NCBI RefSeq assembly: GCF_026126425.1 | Contig: NZ_JAFMPW010000001.1 | Span: 62,001 to 126,000, forward strand | Direction: 5' to 3' | DNA length: 64,000 nt | DNA from: Muriicola sp. Z0-33 | Lineage (GTDB): Bacteria; Bacteroidota; Bacteroidia; Flavobacteriales; Flavobacteriaceae | Shown here: one piece after another, positions 8,014 to 16,598 of the stretch | Layout of the letters: each line of letters begins with the position of its first letter | Numbering within the stretch: position 1 is the first letter of the stretch | Notes under the pieces: model-generated | What the model was told of the DNA's origin: nothing | Databases searched by the model: none | Seen by the model: the letters and a program-made list of their open reading frames with translations, nothing else | Translations under genes and position numbers: made by a program

Positions 8014-9882
8014 TTAACGCCCCATATAAACCAACAACACACTGATGTCGCTGGGAGAAACCCCGCTAATTCTGGAAGCTTGTGATATGGTTACTGGACG
8101 GATACTTTCTAGTTTTTCCCGCGCTTCATACGACAAAGATTTTAATACAGCATAATCAAAATCTTCGGGAATTTTTACATGCTCTAATCGTTGCAACTTA
8201 TCTGCATTGTTCTTTTCTTTTTGGATATATCCAGAATACTTAACCTGGATTTCCGCTTGTTCCATCACTTCCCTATCCAACTCATTGGCGTCTACAAAAT
8301 CGGAGACTTTTTCTAATTGAAGCATGTGCTCCATGGTCACCCTGGGTCTGGAAAAAACTTTAAACATCTTATCAGACTGCTTTACAGGTGAAGAATCAAC
8401 GCTTTCGAGTATCGGGTTTATCTCCTGGGGCGCAAAACTTGTGTTCCGGAAAAAGTCTATAAATGCACTGGCCTTTTTTTCCTTGACCTCCATTCTGCGC
8501 AAGCGCTGCTCCCCGGCTAATCCAATCTTATGGCTTTTAGGTGTGAGTCTGAAGTCAGCATTATCCTGCCGTAAAAGCGTCCTGTATTCAGCTCTTGAAG
8601 TAAACATTCGATATGGCTCTTCTGTGCCTTTTGTTATTAAATCATCTATTAAAACCCCTATATATGCCTCATCTCTCTTTAAAACAAAAGGGTCCTTTTC
8701 ATTGATCTTTAAGTGGGCATTTATGCCTGCCATTAACCCCTGTGAAGCAGCTTCCTCATAACCGGTAGTTCCATTGATCTGACCTGCGAAGTACAAATTA
8801 TCTACCAGCTTAGTTTCTAAAGTATGCTTTAGCTGTGTAGGAGGAAAATAATCGTATTCAATAGCGTAACCTGGCCTGAAAAACTTCACTTTCTCAAACC
8901 CCTTAACTGATCTCAATGCCTTAAACTGGATATCTTCAGGAAGTGAGGTGGAAAAACCATTGACATACACCTCAACAGTATGCCATCCTTCAGGTTCAAC
9001 AAAAATCTGATGACTGCTCTTATCGGCAAATCTATTGATCTTATCCTCAATTGAAGGACAATACCTTGGTCCAATGCTTTTAATTCTACCATTAAACATA
9101 GGAGACCTGTCAAAACCTTCACGAAGCATATCGTGCACCAAATCACTTGTATGCGTCATATGACAGTCTCGCTGTTGCTCTAAAACCGGGGTATCCAGAT
9201 ATGAAAACTTCTCTGGAATAGTGTCGCCCGGCTGCGGTATCATCACCTCATAATTTAAAGAACGACCATCAACTCTGGGCGGAGTGCCCGTTTTCATTCG
9301 TCCACTATCAAAACCAAGTGCAGTTAATTGCTCGGTAATTCCTGTAGCCGCCTTCTCACCAGCCCTACCTCCTCCGAATTGTTTTTCTCCAATATGTATT
9401 AAACCATTAAGGAAAGTGCCATTAGTCAGGACTACGGCATCTGCCTTAATATCGAGCCCTAATGAAGTTCTTACTCCGACAATTTTTCCGTTCCGTTCCA
9501 ATAAACCTCTCACCATCTCCTGATAAAAATCCACATTTGGCGTTGCCTCTAATGCCCATCTCCATTCCTCAGCAAAACGCATCCTGTCGTTCTGTGCTCT
9601 AGGACTCCACATTGCCGGTCCTTTTGATTTATTAAGCATCTTAAACTGAATCGCAGATTTATCGGTGATAATACCACTATAGCCTCCCAAGGCATCAATC
9701 TCCCTTACGATCTGCCCCTTTGCAATACCTCCCATTGCCGGATTGCAAGACATTTGTCCAATGGTTTGCAAATTCATTGTTACCAATAAAGTTTTAGACC
9801 CCATATTGGCAGCTGCAGCTGCCGCTTCCGCACCAGCGTGCCCACCGCCTACCACAATAACATCATACTTCGTCTCAAACAT
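8014..9882 (-). CDS. mnmG: tRNA uridine-5-carboxymethylaminomethyl modification enzyme MnmG
   Basis: A 622-residue FAD enzyme that, with MnmE, modifies the wobble uridine of several tRNAs. The FAD-binding Rossmann motif VVGGGHAGAEAAAAAANMG is at the N-terminus. Family hallmarks are CNPAMGGIAKGQIVREIDAL (around residue 50), NGTFLNGLIHIG, KTGTPPRVDGRSL and FAGQINGTTGYEEAA. The C-terminal helical domain that contacts MnmE and tRNA is complete, ending ISVLLVYMG, and the length is normal. It lies in a leftward run after DUF4175 and ybeY, with parS-like sites at both ends. Confidence 0.97.
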   Translation of the reverse strand: MFETKYDVIVVGGGHAGAEAAAAAANMGSKTLLVTMNLQTIGQMSCNPAMGGIAKGQIVREIDALGGYSGIITDKSAIQFKMLNKSKGPAMWSPRAQNDRMRFAEEWRWALEATPNVDFYQEMVRGLLERNGKIVGVRTSLGLDIKADAVVLTNGTFLNGLIHIGEKQFGGGRAGEKAATGITEQLTALGFDSGRMKTGTPPRVDGRSLNYEVMIPQPGDTIPEKFSYLDTPVLEQQRDCHMTHTSDLVHDMLREGFDRSPMFNGRIKSIGPRYCPSIEDKINRFADKSSHQIFVEPEGWHTVEVYVNGFSTSLPEDIQFKALRSVKGFEKVKFFRPGYAIEYDYFPPTQLKHTLETKLVDNLYFAGQINGTTGYEEAASQGLMAGINAHLKINEKDPFVLKRDEAYIGVLIDDLITKGTEEPYRMFTSRAEYRTLLRQDNADFRLTPKSHKIGLAGEQRLRRMEVKEKKASAFIDFFRNTSFAPQEINPILESVDSSPVKQSDKMFKVFSRPRVTMEHMLQLEKVSDFVDANELDREVMEQAEIQVKYSGYIQKEKNNADKLQRLEHVKIPEDFDYAVLKSLSYEAREKLESIRPVTISQASRISGVSPSDISVLLVYMGR

Positions 9883-9889
9883 AACTCTC

Positions 9890-10309
9890 CTATTGTTCCA
9901 CGTGGAACATTAACATTTTATCCTCTTCTAATTTGCGCATCCTAGACTTTTCTTCTTCCGTCTTATCTCCGTACCCCATCATATGTAAAAGTCCATGAAC
10001 CATTACTCTGTTTAACTCCCTTTCAAATGGCTCCTTTAACGAATTAGCATTATCCATAACCCTTTCAATTGAAATAAAAACATCACCACTTATAGTATTG
10101 CCCTCACTATAATCAAAGGTCAAAATATCTGTAAAACTATCGTGATTAAGGAACTTCTGATTTAATGCATGCAGGTAAATATCCGTACAGAAAATATAAC
10201 TAATATCACCTGTTAACTTGCCCTCACTTTCTAAAACCCTAGTTAGCCAATAGGTGTAGTCTGATTTATTTTCCAGAAAGAAATCTGCCTCGTAGTTAAA
10301 CTCAATCAT
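9890..10309 (-). CDS. ybeY: Endoribonuclease YbeY (rRNA maturation)
   Basis: A 139-residue metal-dependent endoribonuclease involved in 16S rRNA 3'-end maturation and ribosome quality control. The central DILTFDYSEG and SGDVFIS stretches and the metal motif HGLLHMMGYGDKTEEE identify it. The third metal ligand, usually His in GYDH, is Asp here (GYGD); similar GYxDK forms are, to my knowledge, usual in Bacteroidota YbeY. The start overlaps the end of the DUF4175 gene by eight bases. The last codons (FHVEQ) overlap a parS-like palindrome at 9894-9909. Confidence 0.94.
   Translation of the reverse strand: MIEFNYEADFFLENKSDYTYWLTRVLESEGKLTGDISYIFCTDIYLHALNQKFLNHDSFTDILTFDYSEGNTISGDVFISIERVMDNANSLKEPFERELNRVMVHGLLHMMGYGDKTEEEKSRMRKLEEDKMLMFHVEQ
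9894..9909. promoter_or_regulatory. parS-like centromere site, copy 2, inside ybeY
   Basis: An identical 16-bp palindrome TGTTCCACGTGGAACA. Here it is coding: read leftwards it supplies the codons for FHVEQ at the C-terminus of YbeY, just upstream of the mnmG start. Centre-to-centre distance to copy 1 is 1903 bp, with mnmG between the two. Confidence 0.75.
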
Positions 10310-13300
10310 TGTTTCTAAAATAGTTCCTTACCTTCTCTTGAAAAATTTGGTGCAAAGGTAAGGTTTGTCTATTTAAGATCTCATTTTCGTCTCTAAAATC
10401 CCTAAGGATGACAGGTTTATTGGTAATTGGATTCTGAAAAGCACTTTTATCGGTTACGCTTTCCCTTTCCTCTTTCTGACCTTGTTTTAAGCTGGCATTT
10501 TCTAATTTTAACAGCTGATGCTGTATGCTATTCATTTTATTCATCGTCCGCTGCGTTATACCATTTTCTAAAAGATCATTTTCGAAATCCTGCATCTGCT
10601 GTATTAACTTCTGACCCAATTGTCTGTCTTTCGTATTAATCATGTCCGTTAACTGCTGCTCTAACTGCTGTCTCAATAATTGTTGTTCCTTATAAATCTC
10701 GTAAAGCTCCTTCAATTCTTCTTCAGAAGGCCCTGTCTGCCCAGAAGTACCACTATTGCCCCCACTTCCTTCTTTCCCTTCGCCACTTTGTTTGCCTTTC
10801 CCTTCCTTTCCATTTTCTCCGCTCTTACCAGATTTTCCTTGCTCTCCCCCGTCCTTACCATCACCCTTTTCACCGCCTTCACCATTTTCGCCTTCCCCCT
10901 TTTTACCATCTTTGCCCTCTTCGCCAGATCCGCCATCTTTACCTTCCTTGCCAGATTCACCTATCTCACCCATTTTATCCTTTAATTCCCCCTGCGCCTT
11001 AATAATATCCGGCAACTGAAATCCCTGGCTACTGCTACCTGAGCCATTGCCTTGAGACATGCTTTGCTGCATATTATCCAGAAGATTTGCTAAAAAATCT
11101 GCCAGGTTATTAGAGGCGGTTAAGACATATTGCTGATAAGATACTCCTTGGTATAATTGATTCTCTGCCATACTGCCCAGAGACTTATCTATGTTATAGT
11201 ACACGTCTGTTATTTGCTCGTTAACAAATTCAGACAATTCTGCCCTTCTTAAAGACAATGCAAATAAACTATCATCAACATGTTCAAATAAATCTCTCAA
11301 CTCCTGTTGCTGACGTACACTTGATGAAAAATGAGATACATCTAAATCTATCCCCTCAAGGCTTTCATACAGTTTTTCCTGCTTAAATGAAAAAGTAATA
11401 AGGTTATCCAATATTTGTCGTAACATTTCAGCATCTTCAGCTATTGATGACCCTCCACCCGAAGATGAACTGGAATCCTTCAGGTCATCACTCATTTCCT
11501 GCATTTTCTGGGCTGCAGATTTTTGCTTTTGTTTTGCCCTCTTACCCATTTTCTGACGTTCCCCGGATTCAGAAGACTCTTCAGCTCCCTGGTGCTTGTT
11601 TATTTCCTCCAACGCCTGATTCTGATCTGTCTTTACCCCTTCTTCTTTCTCTTTATCAATCTTAAGTCTTAACGGCTTCTTAAGGTCCTGATTATCCTTT
11701 TGCAATTGCCTTAATTCTTCCGAAATTTCTTCGAAATTCTCATTAAGTTTTTGCTGTTCTTCATTAGAAAATTCTTCACCCAGTTTTAATTCTGATAAAA
11801 TTTCCTGTTTTTTTGCTTCCTTTTCCAAATCACGGGACAGCTGTGCCGCTTTTTCCGTAACGTAATACCTCTTGGTTAATTCTACCAATTGCTCAAGACT
11901 CCTCTCCGTATTCTGCTGATTCTTTCCTAACTCTTCTAACTTTCTTGAAAGCTCTTCTTTATCTATTTTATCCGCCACTTTATTAAGCTCCTCGAGCAAT
12001 TTCTCATTCTTCCTTGCCTGGATTTCCTGACGCTCAAGCCGTTCCTGAAGCAGTTTATTTAACTCATCATCTCTTTCCTCCTTTTGTAGGTTCTCTTTCA
12101 GGTCTTTGCTAAACTTTTGCATCATCTCTTCCTGCTGCTGTTGCTTTTGCAGAAAATCCTTTATTTGTCTTTGATCGTTAAAATTAAGACTGCTTTTTTC
12201 CTTTTGTTCCCTATTAATTTCTTTTAGGGTTTCCTTCTGTTCCTTGAAACTATCAAGGGATCTATCGAGTTGGTTAATTATAGACTGTTGATTCTCTAAC
12301 TGCTTGTTTTTTAACTGGTTATCATCCAGCACCGCTAAGCTAAAAACCTGACTCTTAGTTGTTTTGCCTTTACGTAAAGCGTCATTATCCTGTACTTCAA
12401 AATAAAAGCTATATTGCTCCCCTTCCTGCAGTTCTAAGCCTGATGGAAAAGTATAGTAAAACTGTTCAAAATTTTTATTTGGACTTCCTAATTCTAAGAC
12501 TTGAACATTCTCTCTGTTGCTCTCAGGGTAACACACCAGGCGAATGCTTTTCAGCTTATAATCATCGGAGGCCTCCCCGGAATAATAAGCCACATTAGGA
12601 TTTAGCGAATCCAAAACCTGTCTTGCCTTAATTGTAGGATAAGCGTCTTTTATTACATTAAATCTATACTCTAGCTTTTCATAGTTCGCAACATTCTCAT
12701 TTGATGTAGCCAATTGATAAGCGAAGTCAGAATAAATGCTTCTTGATAAACTAAAAGTATCTTCATCCTTCAAAAAAAGCTGTGTTGAATCAGAAGAAAC
12801 AAGCTCAATCCTATCTGTATGTCTTCCATTGATTTTCCAGCTTACTTGCGTGCCTTCCGGAAACGTTGCATTCCCAGTGCTATTAAGTGCCTCTGTGGGC
12901 TTATTTGTATAATCAGGATAGTTTAACTCAAGCCTAAAATTCTGTATGCCGGGAGTCCTTAAAGCATTCAGTTCATAATTTCTTGAGGTTACCCCATTGG
13001 CTTCAAAATAAAAACTGGAAGACTGCAAGGGCGGTGTAATCTGATGCTGAAATACTCCATTCTTTTGCTGTAATAGATACTTTTTATCATTTAGCATCAA
13101 ATACACATTTTCTGGTCTTACTTTTCCCTCTGTGGCCACCTGTATAACATACTCGGCACTTTCAAGAACATTTAAATCCCCCGAAATTAATCTAAACTCA
13201 AAAGGCGCAGGCGGTTCATAAGCGGTATCGTAATTAAGTACCCGCTTGTACGAGCTAAAAAACGAATTTATATTTCCCGATATCCAAATGACCCCAAATA

Positions 13301-13721
13301 GCAACAAGGGTATTACCATATACCTGGCGTATTTAAGGTTTTCCTTAAAATCGATAGCTTTAACGAAAGGGATTGGATGCAACTTAATTGAACGCTGTTC
13401 TATACTAGCCACAAGTAATTCTGATTGCTCCTTAGACTCTGCAAGATCCAATAAATTAAAAAGCTTATCTCCTACCTCTGGAAAATGTCTGCCAATTAAA
13501 ACGGAGGCCTGCTTATTGCTTATGCCTTTCTTTAGTTTAAACAAGTAGAATAACGGAATAAGGATGTACCTAAACAATAAATATGCTTCTACTCCAATAA
13601 AGAACAACAATAAGAGTAACCTCCCCGTAGAATTCAGCCATAAAAAATACTCAACCCCCAGAACGACAAAAAAGAAAATCACCCCTAGTGCCAAAAAAAG
13701 AAGTCCGCCTTTGACCAGCAT
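10302..13721 (-). CDS. DUF4175 family membrane protein with long coiled coil
   Basis: At least 1139 residues. Two N-terminal membrane helices (about 5-25 and 34-60) and a third near 131-150 are followed by a beta-rich region (about 170-470). A very long Glu/Lys/Gln coiled-coil region runs to about 900. A Gly/Lys/Glu low-complexity tract (nucleotides about 10735-10965) precedes a final helical part. This matches DUF4175, a large Flavobacteriia membrane protein of unknown function. The first ATG is at 13721, but the frame stays open upstream with a family-like N-terminus (see findings), so the true start may be a CTG at 13784. It heads the ybeY-mnmG run and overlaps ybeY by eight bases. Confidence 0.85.
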   Translation of the reverse strand: MLVKGGLLFLALGVIFFFVVLGVEYFLWLNSTGRLLLLLFFIGVEAYLLFRYILIPLFYLFKLKKGISNKQASVLIGRHFPEVGDKLFNLLDLAESKEQSELLVASIEQRSIKLHPIPFVKAIDFKENLKYARYMVIPLLLFGVIWISGNINSFFSSYKRVLNYDTAYEPPAPFEFRLISGDLNVLESAEYVIQVATEGKVRPENVYLMLNDKKYLLQQKNGVFQHQITPPLQSSSFYFEANGVTSRNYELNALRTPGIQNFRLELNYPDYTNKPTEALNSTGNATFPEGTQVSWKINGRHTDRIELVSSDSTQLFLKDEDTFSLSRSIYSDFAYQLATSNENVANYEKLEYRFNVIKDAYPTIKARQVLDSLNPNVAYYSGEASDDYKLKSIRLVCYPESNRENVQVLELGSPNKNFEQFYYTFPSGLELQEGEQYSFYFEVQDNDALRKGKTTKSQVFSLAVLDDNQLKNKQLENQQSIINQLDRSLDSFKEQKETLKEINREQKEKSSLNFNDQRQIKDFLQKQQQQEEMMQKFSKDLKENLQKEERDDELNKLLQERLERQEIQARKNEKLLEELNKVADKIDKEELSRKLEELGKNQQNTERSLEQLVELTKRYYVTEKAAQLSRDLEKEAKKQEILSELKLGEEFSNEEQQKLNENFEEISEELRQLQKDNQDLKKPLRLKIDKEKEEGVKTDQNQALEEINKHQGAEESSESGERQKMGKRAKQKQKSAAQKMQEMSDDLKDSSSSSGGGSSIAEDAEMLRQILDNLITFSFKQEKLYESLEGIDLDVSHFSSSVRQQQELRDLFEHVDDSLFALSLRRAELSEFVNEQITDVYYNIDKSLGSMAENQLYQGVSYQQYVLTASNNLADFLANLLDNMQQSMSQGNGSGSSSQGFQLPDIIKAQGELKDKMGEIGESGKEGKDGGSGEEGKDGKKGEGENGEGGEKGDGKDGGEQGKSGKSGENGKEGKGKQSGEGKEGSGGNSGTSGQTGPSEEELKELYEIYKEQQLLRQQLEQQLTDMINTKDRQLGQKLIQQMQDFENDLLENGITQRTMNKMNSIQHQLLKLENASLKQGQKEERESVTDKSAFQNPITNKPVILRDFRDENEILNRQTLPLHQIFQEKVRNYFRNND

Positions 13722-13857
13722 TTTTGTATAATACTTAGCTGAAAAACGCGCAAGTTTGTTTAATATGTCGTCAAAACTATTCAGAATCTCCTATATTTAA
13801 TACCAAGATACCAGTTACTGGGAAAATGGTCCTCAAATATTTGTTAAAAAGTACGCA

Positions 13858-14904
13858 ATGAGAGATTTAAAGTATTTGGCAGCAATTACCATTCCTATAT
13901 CAGCGATTATAGGACTCTATTTTAAAGGAAGCATGACTTTCTTTACTCCTTTTTATGCGTTTGTTATTATTCCAATACTAGAGCTCATAATGCCTCTTGA
14001 CAATTCTAATCTTAACCAGAATCTCGCGGCTAAAAAGAAGAATAACAAGCTTTTTGACTATATGCTTTATCTAAATGTGCCCTTAGTCTATGCTCTGCTT
14101 ATTTACTCACTTTGGGACATAAGCTCATACAATTATTCTAATTTCGAACTAGGAGGGCTTATTTTCTCATTGGGTGTAGTTCTCGGAACTAATGGTATAA
14201 ATGTAGCACATGAATTGGGGCACAGATCGTCATTTGCTGAAAGGCTACTTGGTAAGTTTCTTTTACTGCCCTCCTTTTACATGCATTTTTATATTGAACA
14301 TAATTTTGGACACCACCTGCATGCCGCAACGAAGGAAGACCCGGCCACCGCCAAATATAACCAATCGGTATATTCCTTTTGGATAACTTCTGTTTTTCGC
14401 CAATATATAAGCGCCTGGAAATTGCAAACTAAGCTATTGCGCTCCGAAAACAGAGGGTTTTTATCTTACAAGAACGATATGTTATGGTTTACCCTATTAC
14501 AACTAACATATGTCTTTACACTATTTTATTTCTTTGGATCAACAGCGGTTTATTTCGCGCTTTCCGCTGGCGTGGTGGGCTTCCTGCTTTTAGAAACCGT
14601 TAATTATATAGAGCATTACGGACTAATCCGAAACAAATTGGCCTCCGGACGCTATGAACGGGTTCAGGAAATACACTCCTGGAACAGCAATCATGTAATT
14701 GGCAGGATTGTGCTATATGAACTCACGCAGCATAGTGATCATCATTATAAATCCACAAAAAAATATCAGACCCTGGATTGCCATGATACTTCTCCTCAGA
14801 TGCCTTTCGGTTATCCGACATCTATGGTGCTTTCTTTGGTGCCTCCCTTATGGTTTAAAATAATGAATCCACGAATTCCGGCTGAAATGAAGCCAACTGC
14901 CTAG
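13858..14904 (+). CDS. alkB: AlkB-type alkane 1-monooxygenase
   Basis: A 348-residue integral-membrane non-haem di-iron enzyme that hydroxylates the terminal carbon of alkanes or related hydrophobic chains. All histidine boxes of the family are present: HELGHR (118-123), EHNFGHHLHAA (from 147), the NYIEHYGL signature (249-256) and LTQHSDHHYK (from 289). Hydrophobic segments before and between the boxes fit six membrane helices. No rubredoxin gene is fused or adjacent, so the electron donor must be encoded elsewhere. gltX follows 36 bases later with its own -7 box, so co-transcription is not required. Confidence 0.92.
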   Translation: MRDLKYLAAITIPISAIIGLYFKGSMTFFTPFYAFVIIPILELIMPLDNSNLNQNLAAKKKNNKLFDYMLYLNVPLVYALLIYSLWDISSYNYSNFELGGLIFSLGVVLGTNGINVAHELGHRSSFAERLLGKFLLLPSFYMHFYIEHNFGHHLHAATKEDPATAKYNQSVYSFWITSVFRQYISAWKLQTKLLRSENRGFLSYKNDMLWFTLLQLTYVFTLFYFFGSTAVYFALSAGVVGFLLLETVNYIEHYGLIRNKLASGRYERVQEIHSWNSNHVIGRIVLYELTQHSDHHYKSTKKYQTLDCHDTSPQMPFGYPTSMVLSLVPPLWFKIMNPRIPAEMKPTA

Positions 14905-14914
14905 GTCCTTTTCA

Positions 14915-14922
14915 TATCTTTG
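14915..14922 (+). promoter_or_regulatory. -7 promoter box for gltX
   Basis: TATCTTTG matches TAnnTTTG exactly and lies 18 bases upstream of the gltX ATG, within the short alkB-gltX gap. No -33 TTG at proper spacing was found; upstream sequence is the end of alkB. Confidence 0.5.
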
Positions 14923-14940
14923 CACCTTTAATTTCTATTT

Positions 14941-16470
14941 ATGTCCAAAAAATGTCGTGTCCGATTTGCACCCAGCCCAACTGGCCCTCTGCATATTGGT
15001 GGAGTTAGAACAGCACTTTTTAATTACCTGTATGCAAAAAAGCATGGTGGCGATTTCATTTTAAGAATTGAGGATACTGATCAAAACCGATATGTTGAAG
15101 GTGCAGAAGAGTATATAATTAATTCCCTGAATTGGTGCGGCATTACCTTTGATGAAGGTCCTGGGAAAGACAAAGGCTTTGGGCCTTACCGGCAGAGTGA
15201 GCGTAAACATCTCTATCGTCAATACGCAGATGAGCTTATATCAAAAGGAAAGGCGTACTATGCCTTTGACACACAAGAGGAGCTAAATTTCCATAGAAAA
15301 GATCACGAAGAAAAGGGTAAAACATTTATTTACAATTGGCATAACCGTCTTAAATTGACCAATTCCCTATCACTTTCCAAAGAAGAAACGCAAACAAGAC
15401 TAAATAGTAATGCGGATTATGTGATTCGGTTTTTGTCTCCTAAAGATGAGACTATAAAACTTCAAGACACCATAAGGGGTGAAATTACAATAGACACAAA
15501 TATTCTTGACGACAAAGTTTTATTCAAAAGCGATGGGATGCCTACGTATCACCTGGCCAACATCATAGATGATCATTTAATGCAAATTTCACATATTATC
15601 CGCGGGGAGGAATGGTTGCCTTCTCTGGCTCTACATCAACTTCTTTACGATGCATTTGGTTGGCAAGCCCCTGAATTTGCCCATTTGCCCTTAATTATGA
15701 AGCCGACAGGGAAAGGTAAACTGAGCAAAAGAGATGGTGAAAAATTGGGCTTTCCGGTTTTCCCGTTGTCCTGGGGAGCTTCTGTTGGGTATAAAGAAGC
15801 AGGTTATTATCCTGAGGCAGTGATCAATTTTCTGGCCTTACTGGGATGGAACCCGGGAACAGAACAAGAACTTTTTAGCCTACAGGAACTATCCGCTGTA
15901 TTTAGCCTGGAACGTGTGCACAAGGGTGGAGCGAGATTTGATCCAGATAAAACCAAATGGTATAATCATCATTATTTGCAACAACAGGATGAAGACGAAC
16001 TCACAAAGCGCTTTCTAAGTAAGCTAAAGACTATTGCCGCAACAAGTAATACCGAAATAGATGCTGAGTTTAATGACGTTAAAAAAATTGTTCAGTTAAT
16101 CAAGGAAAGAGCCACATTTGAAGCTGATTTCTGGGAGCTTTCTGATTTTTTCTTTATCGCTCCAACGGCCTACGATGAAAAAGCAACAAAGAAGCAATGG
16201 AAAGAAGATACCGCCGATATTCTTAACCAAGTTGCTTCAATCCTAGACAACATGGATGATTTTGAGGCCGAAATTATATCACATGGCGTTAAGGACTGGA
16301 TCGGAAATGAAGGTCTGTCCTTTGGAAAAGTAATGCCTCCACTCAGGCTGGTGATCGTCGGGGCAATGAAAGGCCCGGATTTGTTCCAGATTATGGCACT
16401 TATTGGTAAAAATGCAAGCATAGAAAGAATTAAACGGGCCATTACAACTATTACAGACTCAAATATTTAG
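14941..16470 (+). CDS. gltX: Glutamate--tRNA ligase
   Basis: A 509-residue class I aminoacyl-tRNA synthetase charging tRNA-Glu. The HIGH motif is in PSPTGPLHIGGVRTALFNYL (residues 10-29) and the KMSKS-type loop is KLSKRDG. FDEGPGKDKGFGPYRQSERK and IRGEEWLPSLALHQLLYDAF are further conserved blocks, and the C-terminal anticodon-binding helices are complete. Since GlnRS is encoded nearby, GltX here is probably the discriminating form that charges only tRNA-Glu (inference). The start immediately precedes the conserved KCRVRFAPSPTG and is preceded by a -7 box. Confidence 0.97.
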   Translation: MSKKCRVRFAPSPTGPLHIGGVRTALFNYLYAKKHGGDFILRIEDTDQNRYVEGAEEYIINSLNWCGITFDEGPGKDKGFGPYRQSERKHLYRQYADELISKGKAYYAFDTQEELNFHRKDHEEKGKTFIYNWHNRLKLTNSLSLSKEETQTRLNSNADYVIRFLSPKDETIKLQDTIRGEITIDTNILDDKVLFKSDGMPTYHLANIIDDHLMQISHIIRGEEWLPSLALHQLLYDAFGWQAPEFAHLPLIMKPTGKGKLSKRDGEKLGFPVFPLSWGASVGYKEAGYYPEAVINFLALLGWNPGTEQELFSLQELSAVFSLERVHKGGARFDPDKTKWYNHHYLQQQDEDELTKRFLSKLKTIAATSNTEIDAEFNDVKKIVQLIKERATFEADFWELSDFFFIAPTAYDEKATKKQWKEDTADILNQVASILDNMDDFEAEIISHGVKDWIGNEGLSFGKVMPPLRLVIVGAMKGPDLFQIMALIGKNASIERIKRAITTITDSNI

Positions 16471-16598
16471 GTTTTTGTTTCATCTCCAAAGTGATTCAAG
16501 AACCGCTCCCTTCATCTTTAGTGTAACAAATCGTCTAAAAACCCTACTAATATGCTGAAGTCTTACTATATTCATTTACTCACTTAAAATCTTAAATC

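Noticed and set aside
10712-11019. ORFs on both strands over the low-complexity part of the DUF4175 gene, one Pro/Ser-rich
   Set aside because: They are frame shadows of a repetitive, GC-biased coding tract within a well-supported long gene.
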